The notes under the pieces were generated by a model. It worked only from the letters and a program-made list of their open reading frames with translations, did not search any database and was not told the origin of the DNA. A DNA stretch of 27,942 nucleotides, from NCBI GenBank assembly GCA_040307135.1, contig JAWRKD010000013.1:1-27942 (forward strand). The letters are read 5' to 3'. Source of the DNA: Aminidesulfovibrio sp040307135 (GTDB lineage: Bacteria > Desulfobacterota > Desulfovibrionia > Desulfovibrionales > Desulfovibrionaceae). Below, piece by piece: positions 7,840-15,753 of the stretch (position 1 is its first letter; every line of letters begins with the position of its first letter). A program made the translations under genes and the position numbers.

Positions 7840-8790
7840 TCAGCCTCCCGCGCCCAGCCGCACGTCCACGGGCTGGCCCGGGTTGAGCGGGGCCTGGCCC
7901 GGATCGGGCGCGGCCTCCACCCGGAACACGAGCTTGGCCCGGCTCTGACTGGAATAGATCACCGGCGGGGCGTATTCGGCCTCGGGCGAGACGAAGGTCA
8001 CCGTGGCGGCCACGGGCTTGTCCCGGCCGTCCACCAGGATGGCCACGGCCTGGCCCGGGGCCAGGGTCCCCACCAGGGCCTCGGGCACGAAGAAGCGCAC
8101 CCGGATGTTGCCGGGCGGCAGCAGAGCCGCCACGGGACGGCCCGCGGGCACCCATTCGCCGGTGCGGTACAGGGTGTCGAAGACCAGGGCGTCCATGGGC
8201 GCGGACTGGGTCTTCTGGTCCAGGTTCCAGCGGGCCTGGTCCAGCCGCGCCCGGGCGGCCTGGACCTCGGCCTCGGCCGCGCGGATCTCGTCCTCGCGCG
8301 CGCCCAGGAGCGCGGTGGCCAGTTCCTGGGCGATGGCCTCGGAGCGCTGGCGGGCCTGTTCGAATTCGGTGTGGGCGCGCTCCAGCTCCTCGTGGGGGAT
8401 GGTGCGCTGCTCGTAGAGCTTGACCCTGCGGCGGTGCTCGGACTCGGCCAGCTTGCGCGCGGCCTGGGCCTCGGCCAGCTGGGCCTTGATGGTGGCCACC
8501 TCGGTGGGCCGCTTGCCCTTGCGCAGGTCGGCCAGCCGGTTCTCGGCCTGGGACAGGTTCTGGGCCGCCTCGTCCACTGCGGCCCGTTCCAGGTCCGCGT
8601 CCAGGACGAAGAGCTTCCGGCCCCGGGCCACGGAGTCGCCGCGGCTCACGGCCAGTTCCAGGAGCTGGCCGCCCGTGGGCGCGGCCACATAGACGTACTC
8701 GCCCTCCACGTAGCCCTGGACCAGGCCGTCGCTCCGGCCGCAGGCGGCCAGGGCCAGGCAGGACAGCAGGCAGACCAGCAGGCGCTTCAT
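7840..8790 (-). CDS. HlyD/YbhG-like periplasmic membrane-fusion lipoprotein
   Basis: A 316-residue membrane-fusion protein. The N-terminus is a lipoprotein signal peptide with the lipobox LAAC (Cys17). The order is then biotinyl-lipoyl half-motif (about 28-62), a long coiled-coil hairpin (about 65-195), the second lipoyl half (195-225) and a beta-barrel domain to the end. The start at 8790 was chosen because it gives the signal peptide and overlaps the TetR stop by ATGA; the longer open frame is Arg/Gly-rich noise. Residue +2 after the cysteine is glycine, which under the E. coli rule would send it to the outer membrane, unusual for a fusion protein that should meet an inner-membrane permease. 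No outer-membrane channel gene is nearby, so a shared TolC-like channel is inferred. Confidence 0.88.
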   Translation of the reverse strand: MKRLLVCLLSCLALAACGRSDGLVQGYVEGEYVYVAAPTGGQLLELAVSRGDSVARGRKLFVLDADLERAAVDEAAQNLSQAENRLADLRKGKRPTEVATIKAQLAEAQAARKLAESEHRRRVKLYEQRTIPHEELERAHTEFEQARQRSEAIAQELATALLGAREDEIRAAEAEVQAARARLDQARWNLDQKTQSAPMDALVFDTLYRTGEWVPAGRPVAALLPPGNIRVRFFVPEALVGTLAPGQAVAILVDGRDKPVAATVTFVSPEAEYAPPVIYSSQSRAKLVFRVEAAPDPGQAPLNPGQPVDVRLGAGG

Positions 8791-9458
8791 GGCCGTCCCC
8801 CCTTGGCCCCTTGCGCGGCCTGCCTCCGCAGGCGGCCGATGCCGCCCAGGGAGAACTCCGCGATGTGCGTGGCCAGGTATGCGATGTCCTCGTCCCGCGC
8901 GCCCACCCCGGGCAGGAGGCGGTCGATGACCGGCTTGGCGTAGGCGTAGTGCAGGCACTGGGCCACCACGCTCAGGCAGCAGGCCCGCACCCGCGCGGGC
9001 TCGTCGTGGGGCGCCAGGAGCTCGCCCACGATGCCCTGGAGGATCTCCTTCTGGGGCCGGGCGAAACGCTCCACCACCTGGTCCATGTAGGGCGTGGGGT
9101 CGGATATCTCCTTGACGATGAGCCGGGCCTTGCCCTCGTACCCGCCCCAGCCGCGCAGGGACAGCAGCCGGAAGAGCAGGCCGCGGATGAACCCGGCCAG
9201 CCGCTCCCCGGCCCCGGCCCCGGGCTTCACGCCCATGTCCGTGGGGAAGTCCCGCAGGCCGCGGTCCGTGAGGTCCTCCAGCACGGCCTGGTAGAGCCCG
9301 GCCTTGTCCTTGAAATAGTAGTGGAGCAGGGCCACGTTCACGCCCGCGGCCTCGCTGATCTGGCGCACCGTGGCGGCCCGGAAGCCGCGCATGGCGAAGA
9401 TGGCGCCCGCGGCGTCCAGGATGCGTTCGCGGGTGCCGTGGGTTTCGGGTTTCTTCAT
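8787..9458 (-). CDS. TetR/AcrR-family repressor (CecR-like)
   Basis: A 223-residue regulator. The N-terminal TetR helix-turn-helix covers about residues 9-58 (TRERILDAAGAIFAMRG, then VRQISEAAGVNVALLHYYFKDK). The C-terminal ligand domain resembles that of E. coli CecR (YbiH), with a GKARLIVKEISDPTPYMDQVVE segment typical of that subgroup. It is first in the operon that continues with the fusion protein, ATPase and permease, the same order as E. coli cecR-ybhG-ybhF. The start at 9458 follows a GAGGAG ribosome-binding site. Repeated TTAAGC half-sites in its promoter suggest autorepression, relieved by a drug-like ligand. Confidence 0.9.
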   Translation of the reverse strand: MKKPETHGTRERILDAAGAIFAMRGFRAATVRQISEAAGVNVALLHYYFKDKAGLYQAVLEDLTDRGLRDFPTDMGVKPGAGAGERLAGFIRGLLFRLLSLRGWGGYEGKARLIVKEISDPTPYMDQVVERFARPQKEILQGIVGELLAPHDEPARVRACCLSVVAQCLHYAYAKPVIDRLLPGVGARDEDIAYLATHIAEFSLGGIGRLRRQAAQGAKGGRP

Positions 9459-9467
9459 GGGCTCCTC

Positions 9468-9505
9468 TTAAGCATACGCTTAAAGCAATCGCTTAAGCAT
9501 GTCAA
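9468..9505 (-). promoter_or_regulatory. TetR operator cluster overlapping the exporter-operon promoter
   Basis: On the minus strand a consensus TTGACA -35 box lies at 9500-9505, followed at 17 bases by a weak TAAGCG. The intervening DNA is full of one half-site. TTAAGC-ATAC-GCTTAA (9468-9483) is a perfect palindrome, TAAAGC-AATC-GCTTAA (9481-9496) has one mismatch, and GCTTAAGC (9491-9498) is self-complementary. The operators cover the spacer, the -10 region and the ribosome-binding-site side, an arrangement expected for repression. Confidence 0.7.
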
Positions 9506-9530
9506 GGGCCTGGTTTTTCATTCCCCGCCC

Positions 9531-9559
9531 TTGTTTCACGGAACCACATGGTTTAGAAA
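9531..9559 (+). promoter_or_regulatory. Candidate promoter of the acyltransferase-rnj operon
   Basis: TTGTTT (9531-9536), a 17-base spacer and TAGAAA (9554-9559) lie 22 bases before the acyltransferase start. Both boxes are partial matches to the sigma-70 consensus. Confidence 0.4.
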
Positions 9560-9581
9560 ATCCGGAGACAAAGGACGGTTC

Positions 9582-10301
9582 ATGCTGCGCTTCCTCCTCT
9601 TCGCGGCCTGCTGCGTGCCGCTCACCCTCTGGTACTCCGCCCGGATGATCCTGGCCTCCATGCTGCCGGGCCCCTCGGGCCCCAAGGGCGAGCGCATCGG
9701 CCGCATCTGGTCCAGGGCCCTGCTCAAGGCCAGCGGCCTGCGCCTGGAGACCGACCTCTCGGCGCTCACTCCCGGCGGCCACTACGTCTTCATGGTCAAC
9801 CACCAGAGCAACTTCGATATCCCCCTGCTCTACGCGGTTCTGTCCGCCTTTCCCATCCGGTTCGTGGCCAAGAAGAGCCTCTTCGACATCCCGGTCTTCG
9901 GCCGGGCCATGCACAAGGCCGGGCACATCCCCATCGACCGCGAGAACCGGCGCTCGGGCATGAAGAGCGTGCAGGACGCCGTGGACGCGGCCAGGGCCGG
10001 GGTCTGCCCGGTGATCTTTCCCGAGGGCACCCGCAACCCGGACCCGGACAGGCTCCTGGACTTCAAGATCGGCGGCATGGTCCTGGCCCTCAAGTGCGGC
10101 CTGCCCGTAGCCCCGCTGGTGCTTTCCGGCACGGGCCGCGCCCTGCCCCGCGGCCGCATGCTCCTGCGCCCCACGACCATCCGGCTCAAGGCCTTGCCGC
10201 CCATGGACGTCTCCGCCTACACCCTGAAACAGCGCGAAGAGTTCCGGGACGCCCTCCACGACAGCATGAGCCGGGCCTACGCCGCCCTGCCCAAGGACTG
10301 A
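9582..10301 (+). CDS. plsC: Lysophospholipid (1-acylglycerol-3-phosphate) acyltransferase
   Basis: A 239-residue PlsC-type acyltransferase, expected at the inner membrane making phosphatidic acid from lysophosphatidic acid and an acyl donor. Motif I is NHQSNFD (73-79), the catalytic H-x4-D. Motif III is FPEGTR (146-151), which binds the phosphate of the acceptor. Motif II lies near HIPIDRENRRSG, and motif IV near LPVAPLVLSGTG. The N-terminus has one hydrophobic segment (about 3-25) that should anchor it. The start at 9582 follows AAGGA. RNase J begins two bases after its stop, with the RNase J ribosome-binding site inside this gene's last codons. Many paralogues share this family, so the exact acyl substrate is uncertain. 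Confidence 0.85.
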   Translation: MLRFLLFAACCVPLTLWYSARMILASMLPGPSGPKGERIGRIWSRALLKASGLRLETDLSALTPGGHYVFMVNHQSNFDIPLLYAVLSAFPIRFVAKKSLFDIPVFGRAMHKAGHIPIDRENRRSGMKSVQDAVDAARAGVCPVIFPEGTRNPDPDRLLDFKIGGMVLALKCGLPVAPLVLSGTGRALPRGRMLLRPTTIRLKALPPMDVSAYTLKQREEFRDALHDSMSRAYAALPKD

Positions 10302-10302
10302 C

Positions 10303-11955
10303 ATGAGCCAAAGCCTGACCATCACGCCCCTGGGCGGCCTCGGCGAAATCGGCATGAACGCCATGACCTTCTCCACCCCGGGCTCCACGGTCTTGGTGGA
10401 CTGCGGGCTCATGTTCCCCGAGGACTACCTGTTCGGCGTGGACGTGGCCATCCCGCGCTTCGACCACCTCCTGGGCCACAAGGACAAGCTCAAGGGCATC
10501 CTGCTCACCCACGGCCACGAGGACCACATCGGCGCCCTGCCCTGGCTTCTGCCCTACGTGGACGCGCCGGTGTACGGCTCCAGCTTCACCCTGGGCCTGG
10601 TGGAAAACAAGCTCCGCGAGCACAACCTGGACCGCTGGGCCGACCTGCGGCCCGTGAAGGGCGGCGACCGCGTGGTGCTGGGCGACTTCGCCTGCACCTT
10701 TCTGCCGGTCTGCCACTCCATCATCGAGGGCTTCGGCCTGGGCCTCGAGACCCCCCTGGGCCGCGTGGTCCACACCGGCGACTTCAAGATCGACCGCAAC
10801 CCCCTGGACGGCCACGCCACGGACCTGGAGGCCTTCCGCCGCTTCGCCGCGCCCGGGACCCTGCTCATGCTCTCGGACTCCACCAATGTGGAGCGCGAGG
10901 GCTTCGCCCTCACCGAGCGCGAGATCCGCGCCAGCCTGCGCGAAATCTTCGGCGCGGCCAAGGGCCGCATCCTGGTCTCCCTCTTCGCCAGCCACATCCA
11001 GCGCATCCAGGAGATCATGGACCTGGCCCAGGCCTTCGGCCGCAAGGTGGCCGTGAGCGGCAAGAGCCTGACCCGCAACATTGAGCTGGCCCGGGACCTG
11101 GGGCACCTGCGCGTGCCCGCCGGAGCCCTGGTGGCGGTGGAGGACCTGCCCGGCTACCGCGACGACGAGGTGGTCATCCTGCTCACCGGCTCCCAGGGCG
11201 AGCCCCTGGCCGCGCTCTCGCGCATCTCCATGGACGAGCACCGCCACCTGACCATCCAGAAGGGCGACCTGGTGCTCCTCTCCTCGCGCTTCATCCCAGG
11301 CAACGTCCTGGCCATCACCCGGGTCATCAACCGGCTCTATCGCCTGGGCGCCGAGGTGCTCTACGAGAAGGTCCAGGCCATCCACGCCTCGGGCCACGCC
11401 CACCGCGAGGAACTGCGCATCATGCTCCAGACCGTGCAGCCAAGGTTCTTCATCCCGGTGCACGGCGAGTACCGCCACATGGTCAAGCACAAGCGTCTGG
11501 CCGTGGAGTGCGGGGTGGCCGAGGAACGCGCCCTGGTCCTGGAGAACGGCCAGCCCGTGACCTTCCTGCCCGAGGGCGGCCTGCGCCTGGAGGAGGCCGT
11601 GCCTGCGGAGCGCATCCTGGTGGACGGCAAGGGCGTGGGCGACGTGGGCCAGAGCGTGCTCAAGGAGCGCCAGCTCCTGGCCGGCGAGGGCATGGTCATC
11701 GTGATCATCGTCCTGGACGAGAGCACCGGCACCATCACCCACGGCCCGGACCTGGTCTCCAAGGGCTTCATCTTCGAGCAGCAGTACGCCCACCTGCTGG
11801 ACGACGCCAAATGCGTGATCCTCGACGTGTTCGAGGACACCAACCCCTCGGACCTCAAGCGCATCAAGGAAAAGATCCGCTCCTCCCTGCGCCGCTTCTT
11901 CCGCAAGGTGCTGGAGCGCGATCCCGTGGTGGTGCCCGTGGTCATCTCCATCTAA
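10303..11955 (+). CDS. rnj: Ribonuclease J
   Basis: A 550-residue metallo-beta-lactamase / beta-CASP ribonuclease. The zinc-binding motif HGHEDH is at 70-75, a further metal histidine is in CHS (138), and the HTGDFKID strand with metal ligands is at 157-164. The beta-CASP domain occupies about 200-410, and the family's HASGHA and IPVHGEYRH motifs follow. A C-terminal domain of about 100 residues completes the protein, as in full-length RNase J. The enzyme is both an endonuclease and a 5'-3' exonuclease acting on mRNA and rRNA in the cytoplasm. It is translated just after the acyltransferase, with AAGGA five bases before the ATG. It is a standard RNA-decay enzyme in this lineage. Confidence 0.93.
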   Translation: MSQSLTITPLGGLGEIGMNAMTFSTPGSTVLVDCGLMFPEDYLFGVDVAIPRFDHLLGHKDKLKGILLTHGHEDHIGALPWLLPYVDAPVYGSSFTLGLVENKLREHNLDRWADLRPVKGGDRVVLGDFACTFLPVCHSIIEGFGLGLETPLGRVVHTGDFKIDRNPLDGHATDLEAFRRFAAPGTLLMLSDSTNVEREGFALTEREIRASLREIFGAAKGRILVSLFASHIQRIQEIMDLAQAFGRKVAVSGKSLTRNIELARDLGHLRVPAGALVAVEDLPGYRDDEVVILLTGSQGEPLAALSRISMDEHRHLTIQKGDLVLLSSRFIPGNVLAITRVINRLYRLGAEVLYEKVQAIHASGHAHREELRIMLQTVQPRFFIPVHGEYRHMVKHKRLAVECGVAEERALVLENGQPVTFLPEGGLRLEEAVPAERILVDGKGVGDVGQSVLKERQLLAGEGMVIVIIVLDESTGTITHGPDLVSKGFIFEQQYAHLLDDAKCVILDVFEDTNPSDLKRIKEKIRSSLRRFFRKVLERDPVVVPVVISI

Positions 11956-11971
11956 CCCGGCCGGAGCGGAC

Positions 11972-12748
11972 ATGCAGATCCTGCGCGTGCATTACAAGGA
12001 CAAGACCTTCTACGCCTCCATCCTGGGCCGCGAGCATGTCTCCTGCCTGAACAAAAACTTGGGCCTGGAGGACCCCATCCCCCTGGCCGAGGTCCAGCTC
12101 CTGCCCGTGGTCTGGCCCACCAAGGTCATCTGCGTGGGCCTCAACTACCGCTCCCACGCCGAGGAGATGGGCATGGCCCTGCCCGAGGAGCCGCTCCTCT
12201 TCTTCAAGCCCTCCTCGGCCATCATCGGCAGCGGCGAGCCCATCGTCCTGCCCCAGGGCCACGGCCGCGTGGACCACGAGGCCGAGCTGGCCGTGGTCAT
12301 CGGCCAGGGCGGCCGCCACATCCGGCCGGAGGACGCGCACCTGCACATCTTCGGCTACACCTGCGCCAACGACGTCACCGACCGCGACATCCAGAAGCGC
12401 GACAAGCTCTACGCCCGGGCCAAGGGCTTCGACACCTTCTGCCCCGTGGGGCCCTGGATCGAGACCGAGGTGGCGGACCCGCGCAACCTGGCCGTGCGCA
12501 GCCTGGTCAACGGCGAGATCCGCCAGGACGGCAACACCCGGGACATGATCTTCGGCCCCGTGGAGCTGGTGGCCTTCGCCTCCCGGGTCATGACCCTCTT
12601 CCCCGGCGACGTGATCCTCACCGGCACCCCGCCCGGCGTGGGCCCCCTGGCCGCCGGGGACACGGTGAGCGTGGAGATCGAGGACGTGGGCCTGCTCATC
12701 AACCCCGTGACCGCCGAGGCCGCGCCGGATTCCGAGCGCCTGCAGTAG
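11972..12748 (+). CDS. Fumarylacetoacetate hydrolase (FAH) family protein
   Basis: A 258-residue protein with the FAH fold. Landmarks are GLNYRSHAEEMGM (about 50-62), FFKPSSAI, the metal-binding acid set DHEAELAVVIG, GYTCANDVTDRDIQ, and TGTPPGVGP near the C-terminus. The short N-terminal domain before residue 45 is like that of single-domain acylpyruvate or oxaloacetate-type enzymes of the family. Members cleave C-C bonds in 1,3-dicarbonyl compounds or decarboxylate oxaloacetate; which one applies cannot be read here. It follows RNase J by 16 bases with a GGAG ribosome-binding site, so it is probably in the same operon, although the functional link is not obvious. Confidence 0.9.
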   Translation: MQILRVHYKDKTFYASILGREHVSCLNKNLGLEDPIPLAEVQLLPVVWPTKVICVGLNYRSHAEEMGMALPEEPLLFFKPSSAIIGSGEPIVLPQGHGRVDHEAELAVVIGQGGRHIRPEDAHLHIFGYTCANDVTDRDIQKRDKLYARAKGFDTFCPVGPWIETEVADPRNLAVRSLVNGEIRQDGNTRDMIFGPVELVAFASRVMTLFPGDVILTGTPPGVGPLAAGDTVSVEIEDVGLLINPVTAEAAPDSERLQ

Positions 12749-12786
12749 CTCCCCCGGGGTGGGCGCGGGAAGCCGCACGGGGCCTC

Positions 12787-12813
12787 TTGCCTTTCCGGAA
12801 GATCGGGTATAAA
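12787..12813 (+). promoter_or_regulatory. Candidate promoter of rpsB-tsf
   Basis: TTGCCT (12787-12792) and TATAAA (12808-12813) are separated by 15 bases, a little short of optimal. The -10 box is strong and the region is the only AT-richer patch before rpsB. Confidence 0.45.
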
Positions 12814-12855
12814 GAGTCTCGTTTTTCAAACGTCGCACCCCGGCATTCTCCGGGT

Positions 12856-12873
12856 CCCCGCGCAGTCGCGGGG
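12856..12873 (+). promoter_or_regulatory. GC-rich hairpin in the rpsB leader
   Basis: CCCCGCG-CAGT-CGCGGGG forms a perfect 7-bp stem with a four-base loop in the leader between the promoter and the AGGAGG of rpsB (12897-12902). A smaller CCGG...CCGG pairing precedes it. Ribosomal protein S2 represses its own mRNA in E. coli, so a regulatory leader is possible, but I cannot match a named leader family. Confidence 0.35.
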
Positions 12874-12906
12874 CCAGGGCCGGGGGAGGAAAAACCAGGA
12901 GGCATC

Positions 12907-13761
12907 ATGTCTTACGTCACCATGAAGGAGATGCTGGAGACCGGCGTCCACTTCGGCCACCAGACCCGCCGTTGGAACCCCAAGATGCGGCCGTACATCT
13001 TCGGCTCGCGCAACGGCATCCACATCATCGACCTGCAGCAGACCGTGAAGCTCTACCAGAAGGCCCACGACTTCGTGGCCGACGTCTGCGCCCGCGGCGG
13101 CAAGGTGCTCTTCGTGGGCACCAAGCGCCAGGCCCAGGAGGCGGTGAAGGAGGAGGCCGGCCGCGCCGGCATGTTCGCCGTGACCCAGCGCTGGATGGGC
13201 GGCACCCTGACCAACTTCCAGACCATCAAGAAGAGCATCGAGCGCCTCAAGAACCTGGAGACCATGTTCGCCGACGGCACCATCAGCAAGTTTCCCAAGA
13301 AGGAAATCGTGCACATGGGCCGCGAGGTGGAGAAGCTCAACCTGGCCCTGGGCGGCATCAAGGACATGAGCGAGCCGCCGAGCTGCGCCTTCATCATCGA
13401 TCCCAAGCGCGAGCACATCGCGGTCATGGAATGCCGCCGCCTGGGCATCCCGGTGGTGGCCGTGGTGGACACCAACTGCGACCCGGACCTCATCGACCAC
13501 ATCATCCCGGGCAACGACGACGCCATCCGGGCCATCAAGCTCTTCACCACCCACATCGCCGAGGCCTGCATCGAGGGCGCGGCCCGCTACGTGGAAGTGA
13601 AGCCCGAGGTGGTGGAGTCCAAGGAAGAGAAGCCCGCCGAGGAGCGCAAGCCGCGCCCGGCCAAGCCCAAGGCCGCGGCCAAGCCGCGCCCGGCCAAGCC
13701 CAAGGCCGAAAAGACCGAAACCGCCGAAGCGGCTCCCGCCGCCGAGGGTCAGGAGGAATAG
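12907..13761 (+). CDS. rpsB: 30S ribosomal protein S2
   Basis: A 284-residue S2 protein of the small ribosomal subunit. Recognisable segments are MLETGVHFGHQTRRWNPKM at the N-terminus, KVLFVGTKRQAQEAV, QRWMGGTLTNFQTI, and the GIPVVAVVDTNCDP / IPGNDDAIRAIKL pair near residues 185-215. The core ends near residue 230; about 50 further residues make a Lys/Pro/Ala/Glu-rich tail that holds an 11-residue tandem duplication. The start has a strong AGGAGG. EF-Ts begins three bases after its stop, and the tsf ribosome-binding site lies in its last codons, so the two are coupled. Confidence 0.97.
   Translation: MSYVTMKEMLETGVHFGHQTRRWNPKMRPYIFGSRNGIHIIDLQQTVKLYQKAHDFVADVCARGGKVLFVGTKRQAQEAVKEEAGRAGMFAVTQRWMGGTLTNFQTIKKSIERLKNLETMFADGTISKFPKKEIVHMGREVEKLNLALGGIKDMSEPPSCAFIIDPKREHIAVMECRRLGIPVVAVVDTNCDPDLIDHIIPGNDDAIRAIKLFTTHIAEACIEGAARYVEVKPEVVESKEEKPAEERKPRPAKPKAAAKPRPAKPKAEKTETAEAAPAAEGQEE
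13648..13707 (+). repeat. Tandem direct repeat in the rpsB tail
   Basis: A 27-base unit at 13648-13674 recurs exactly at 13681-13707, with a 33-base period. It encodes KPRPAKPKA twice, separated by two alanines. Perfect DNA identity indicates a recent duplication or active homogenisation. Confidence 0.85.
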
Positions 13762-13763
13762 TC

Positions 13764-14375
13764 ATGGCTGAGATCAGCGCCACTTTGGTGAAAGACCTGC
13801 GCGAGAAGACCGGCGCGGGCATGATGGACTGCAAGAAAGCCCTGGTGGAAAGCGGCGGCGACATGGAGAAGGCCGTCGTCTATCTGCGCGAGAAGGGGCT
13901 GGCCAAGGCCGCCAAGAAGGCCGGCCGCGCCACCTCCGAGGGCTTCATCGGCTCCTACATCCACTCCAACGGCAAGCTCGCCGTGCTGGTGGAGCTCAAG
14001 TGCGAGACCGACTTCGTGGCCAAGAACGAGCAGTTCCGCGAGTTCGCCCGCGAGCTGGCCATGCAGATCTGCGCCGCCGCGCCGCTGTGCGTGAGCCCGG
14101 ACCAGCTCCCGGCCGACGTGCTGGAGCGCGAGAAGAGCATCTACAAGAAACAGGCCATGGACGAGGGCAAGCCCGAGCAGATCGCCGAGAAGATCATGGA
14201 AGGCCGCCTCAAGAAGTTCTACCAGGAGTCCTGTCTCCTGGACCAGGCCTACATCAAGGACGACAAGAAGCGCATCCAGGACCTCCTGAACGAGCTCATC
14301 GCCCGCCTGGGCGAAAACATCCAGGTGGGGCGCTTCACGCGCATGGCCCTGGGCGACGACGCCTCGGGCGAATAA
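13764..14375 (+). CDS. tsf: Translation elongation factor Ts
   Basis: A 203-residue EF-Ts, the nucleotide-exchange factor for EF-Tu in the cytoplasm. The N-terminal UBA-like domain with VKDLREKTGAGMMDCKKAL is intact. It is followed by the core subdomain with the conserved KCETDFVAKNEQF segment and an end with IQVGRFTRMALG. The length is that of the short bacterial form lacking the extra C-terminal subdomain of E. coli EF-Ts (about 280 residues). It overlaps the transcriptional unit of rpsB, starting three bases after its stop with AGGAGG upstream, and is followed by a terminator, so rpsB-tsf is a two-gene operon. Confidence 0.97.
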   Translation: MAEISATLVKDLREKTGAGMMDCKKALVESGGDMEKAVVYLREKGLAKAAKKAGRATSEGFIGSYIHSNGKLAVLVELKCETDFVAKNEQFREFARELAMQICAAAPLCVSPDQLPADVLEREKSIYKKQAMDEGKPEQIAEKIMEGRLKKFYQESCLLDQAYIKDDKKRIQDLLNELIARLGENIQVGRFTRMALGDDASGE

Positions 14376-14383
14376 AGAAAAGG

Positions 14384-14407
14384 CGGGCCGCAAGGCCCGT
14401 TTTTTTT
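14384..14407 (+). terminator. Rho-independent terminator after tsf
   Basis: CGGGCC-GCAA-GGCCCG makes a 6-bp stem with a GCAA tetraloop, followed by eight Ts. It begins nine bases after the tsf stop. Confidence 0.9.
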
Positions 14408-14434
14408 GCCAAGCGGAACGGAACGCTGTAAGGT
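14406..14434 (+). promoter_or_regulatory. Candidate promoter of pyrH-frr-uppS
   Basis: TTGCCA (14406-14411), whose two Ts are the end of the terminator U-tract, is followed by a 17-base spacer and TAAGGT (14429-14434). A short hairpin GTCCCC-CAGCCT-GGGGAC (14435-14452) occupies the leader just before the AAGGAG of pyrH. Confidence 0.4.
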
Positions 14435-14465
14435 GTCCCCCAGCCTGGGGACCGGAAGGAGAATC

Positions 14466-15188
14466 ATGAACACGCTGCGCTACTCGCGGATCCTGCTCAA
14501 GTTGAGCGGCGAGGCCCTGGCCGGAGACCAGAAGTTCGGCATCGCCCCCAAGGCCATCAACACCTTCTGCCAGGAAATCGCCGAGGTGGTCCAGGCCGGG
14601 GTGCAGGTGGCCCTGGTCATCGGCGGGGGGAACATCTTCCGCGGCATGGCCGCCAGCGAGCAGGGCATGGAGCGGGTGCAGGCCGACTACATGGGCATGC
14701 TGGCCACGGTGATGAACGCCCTGGCCGTGCAGGACGCCCTGGAGAAGATGGGCTGCTCGACCCGGGTCATGACCGCCTTCGACATGAAGGAGGTGGCCGA
14801 GCCCTACATCCGCCGCCGGGCCATCCGGCACCTGGAGAAGGGCCGCGTGGTCATCTGCGCGGGCGGCACCGGCAACCCCTACTTCACCACGGACACGGCC
14901 GCGGCCCTGCGCGGCATGGAGCTCAAGGTGGAGGCCATCCTCAAGGCCACCAAGGTGGACGGCGTCTATGACAAGGACCCGCGCAAGTTCGACGACGCCG
15001 TGCGCTACGAATGCGTGACCTACCTGGAGACCCTGGAGAAGCGGCTGGGGGTCATGGACTCCACGGCCATCTCCCTGGCCCGGGACAACTGCATGCCCAT
15101 CATCGTCTTCAACCTGTTCAAGGAAGGCAACATCCGCCGGGTCGTCAGCGGCGAGCCGGTGGGGACCATCGTGCAAGGAGGAAACTGA
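14466..15188 (+). CDS. pyrH: UMP kinase
   Basis: A 240-residue bacterial UMP kinase of the amino-acid-kinase fold. It phosphorylates UMP to UDP as a cytoplasmic hexamer. Visible family elements are LLKLSGEAL at the N-terminus, VIGGGNIFRG (about 57-66), the nucleotide-binding FTTDTAAALR, and the KVDGVYDKDP loop (about 163-172). The start at 14466 was chosen over the upstream frame because of AAGGAG and because the family begins at this motif. It is the first gene after the tsf terminator and is followed immediately by frr, whose start lies just past its stop. Confidence 0.97.
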   Translation: MNTLRYSRILLKLSGEALAGDQKFGIAPKAINTFCQEIAEVVQAGVQVALVIGGGNIFRGMAASEQGMERVQADYMGMLATVMNALAVQDALEKMGCSTRVMTAFDMKEVAEPYIRRRAIRHLEKGRVVICAGGTGNPYFTTDTAAALRGMELKVEAILKATKVDGVYDKDPRKFDDAVRYECVTYLETLEKRLGVMDSTAISLARDNCMPIIVFNLFKEGNIRRVVSGEPVGTIVQGGN

Positions 15189-15189
15189 C

Positions 15190-15744
15190 ATGCAGGCGCT
15201 TCTGAAAGACGGCGAGAAACGCATGGACGGCGCCGTCAAGAACCTGGAGAAGGACTTCGCCAAGCTGCGCACCGGCCGGGCCTCCACGGCCCTGGTGGAG
15301 AACGTGGCGGTGGACTACTACGGCACCCCCACCCCGCTCAACCAGATCGCCTCCATCTCCGTGCCCGACCCGCGCACCATCACCATCCAGCCCTGGGACA
15401 AGGCGGCCTTCGGCGCGGCCGAAAAGGCCATCCTCAAGTCCGACCTGGGGCTCACGCCCATCAATGACGGCAAGATCATCCGCATCAGCATCCCGCCCTT
15501 GACCGAGGAGCGCCGCAAGGAGCTGGTCAAGGTGGCCAGGAAATACACCGAGGAGGCCAAGGTGGCTGTGCGCAACGTGCGCCGCGACCTGAACGAGAGC
15601 CTCAAGAAGAAGCTCAAGGACAAGGCCATCACCGAGGACGAGGAGCGCAAGGGTGTGGACGACGTGCAGAAGCTCACGGACAAGCACGTGAAGCTCTGCG
15701 AGGACACCCTGGCCAAGAAGGAAAAGGAAATCCTGGAACTCTAG
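15190..15744 (+). CDS. frr: Ribosome recycling factor
   Basis: A 184-residue recycling factor that, with EF-G, splits post-termination ribosomes. The three-helix bundle and small beta domain are recognisable: FAKLRTGRAS near residue 25, YGTPTPLNQIASISVPDPRT (about 44-63), and IPPLTEERRKELVK followed by the long C-terminal helices with NVRRDLNE and ITEDEERKGVDDVQKLTDK. It starts just after the pyrH stop, with AAGGAGG at the end of pyrH. Length and motifs are entirely ordinary. Confidence 0.97.
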   Translation: MQALLKDGEKRMDGAVKNLEKDFAKLRTGRASTALVENVAVDYYGTPTPLNQIASISVPDPRTITIQPWDKAAFGAAEKAILKSDLGLTPINDGKIIRISIPPLTEERRKELVKVARKYTEEAKVAVRNVRRDLNESLKKKLKDKAITEDEERKGVDDVQKLTDKHVKLCEDTLAKKEKEILEL

Positions 15745-15753
15745 GCCGCACGG

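Noticed and set aside
12749..12786. Terminator between the FAH gene and rpsB
   Set aside because: There is a GC-rich stretch with short self-complementary pieces but no stable stem followed by Ts.
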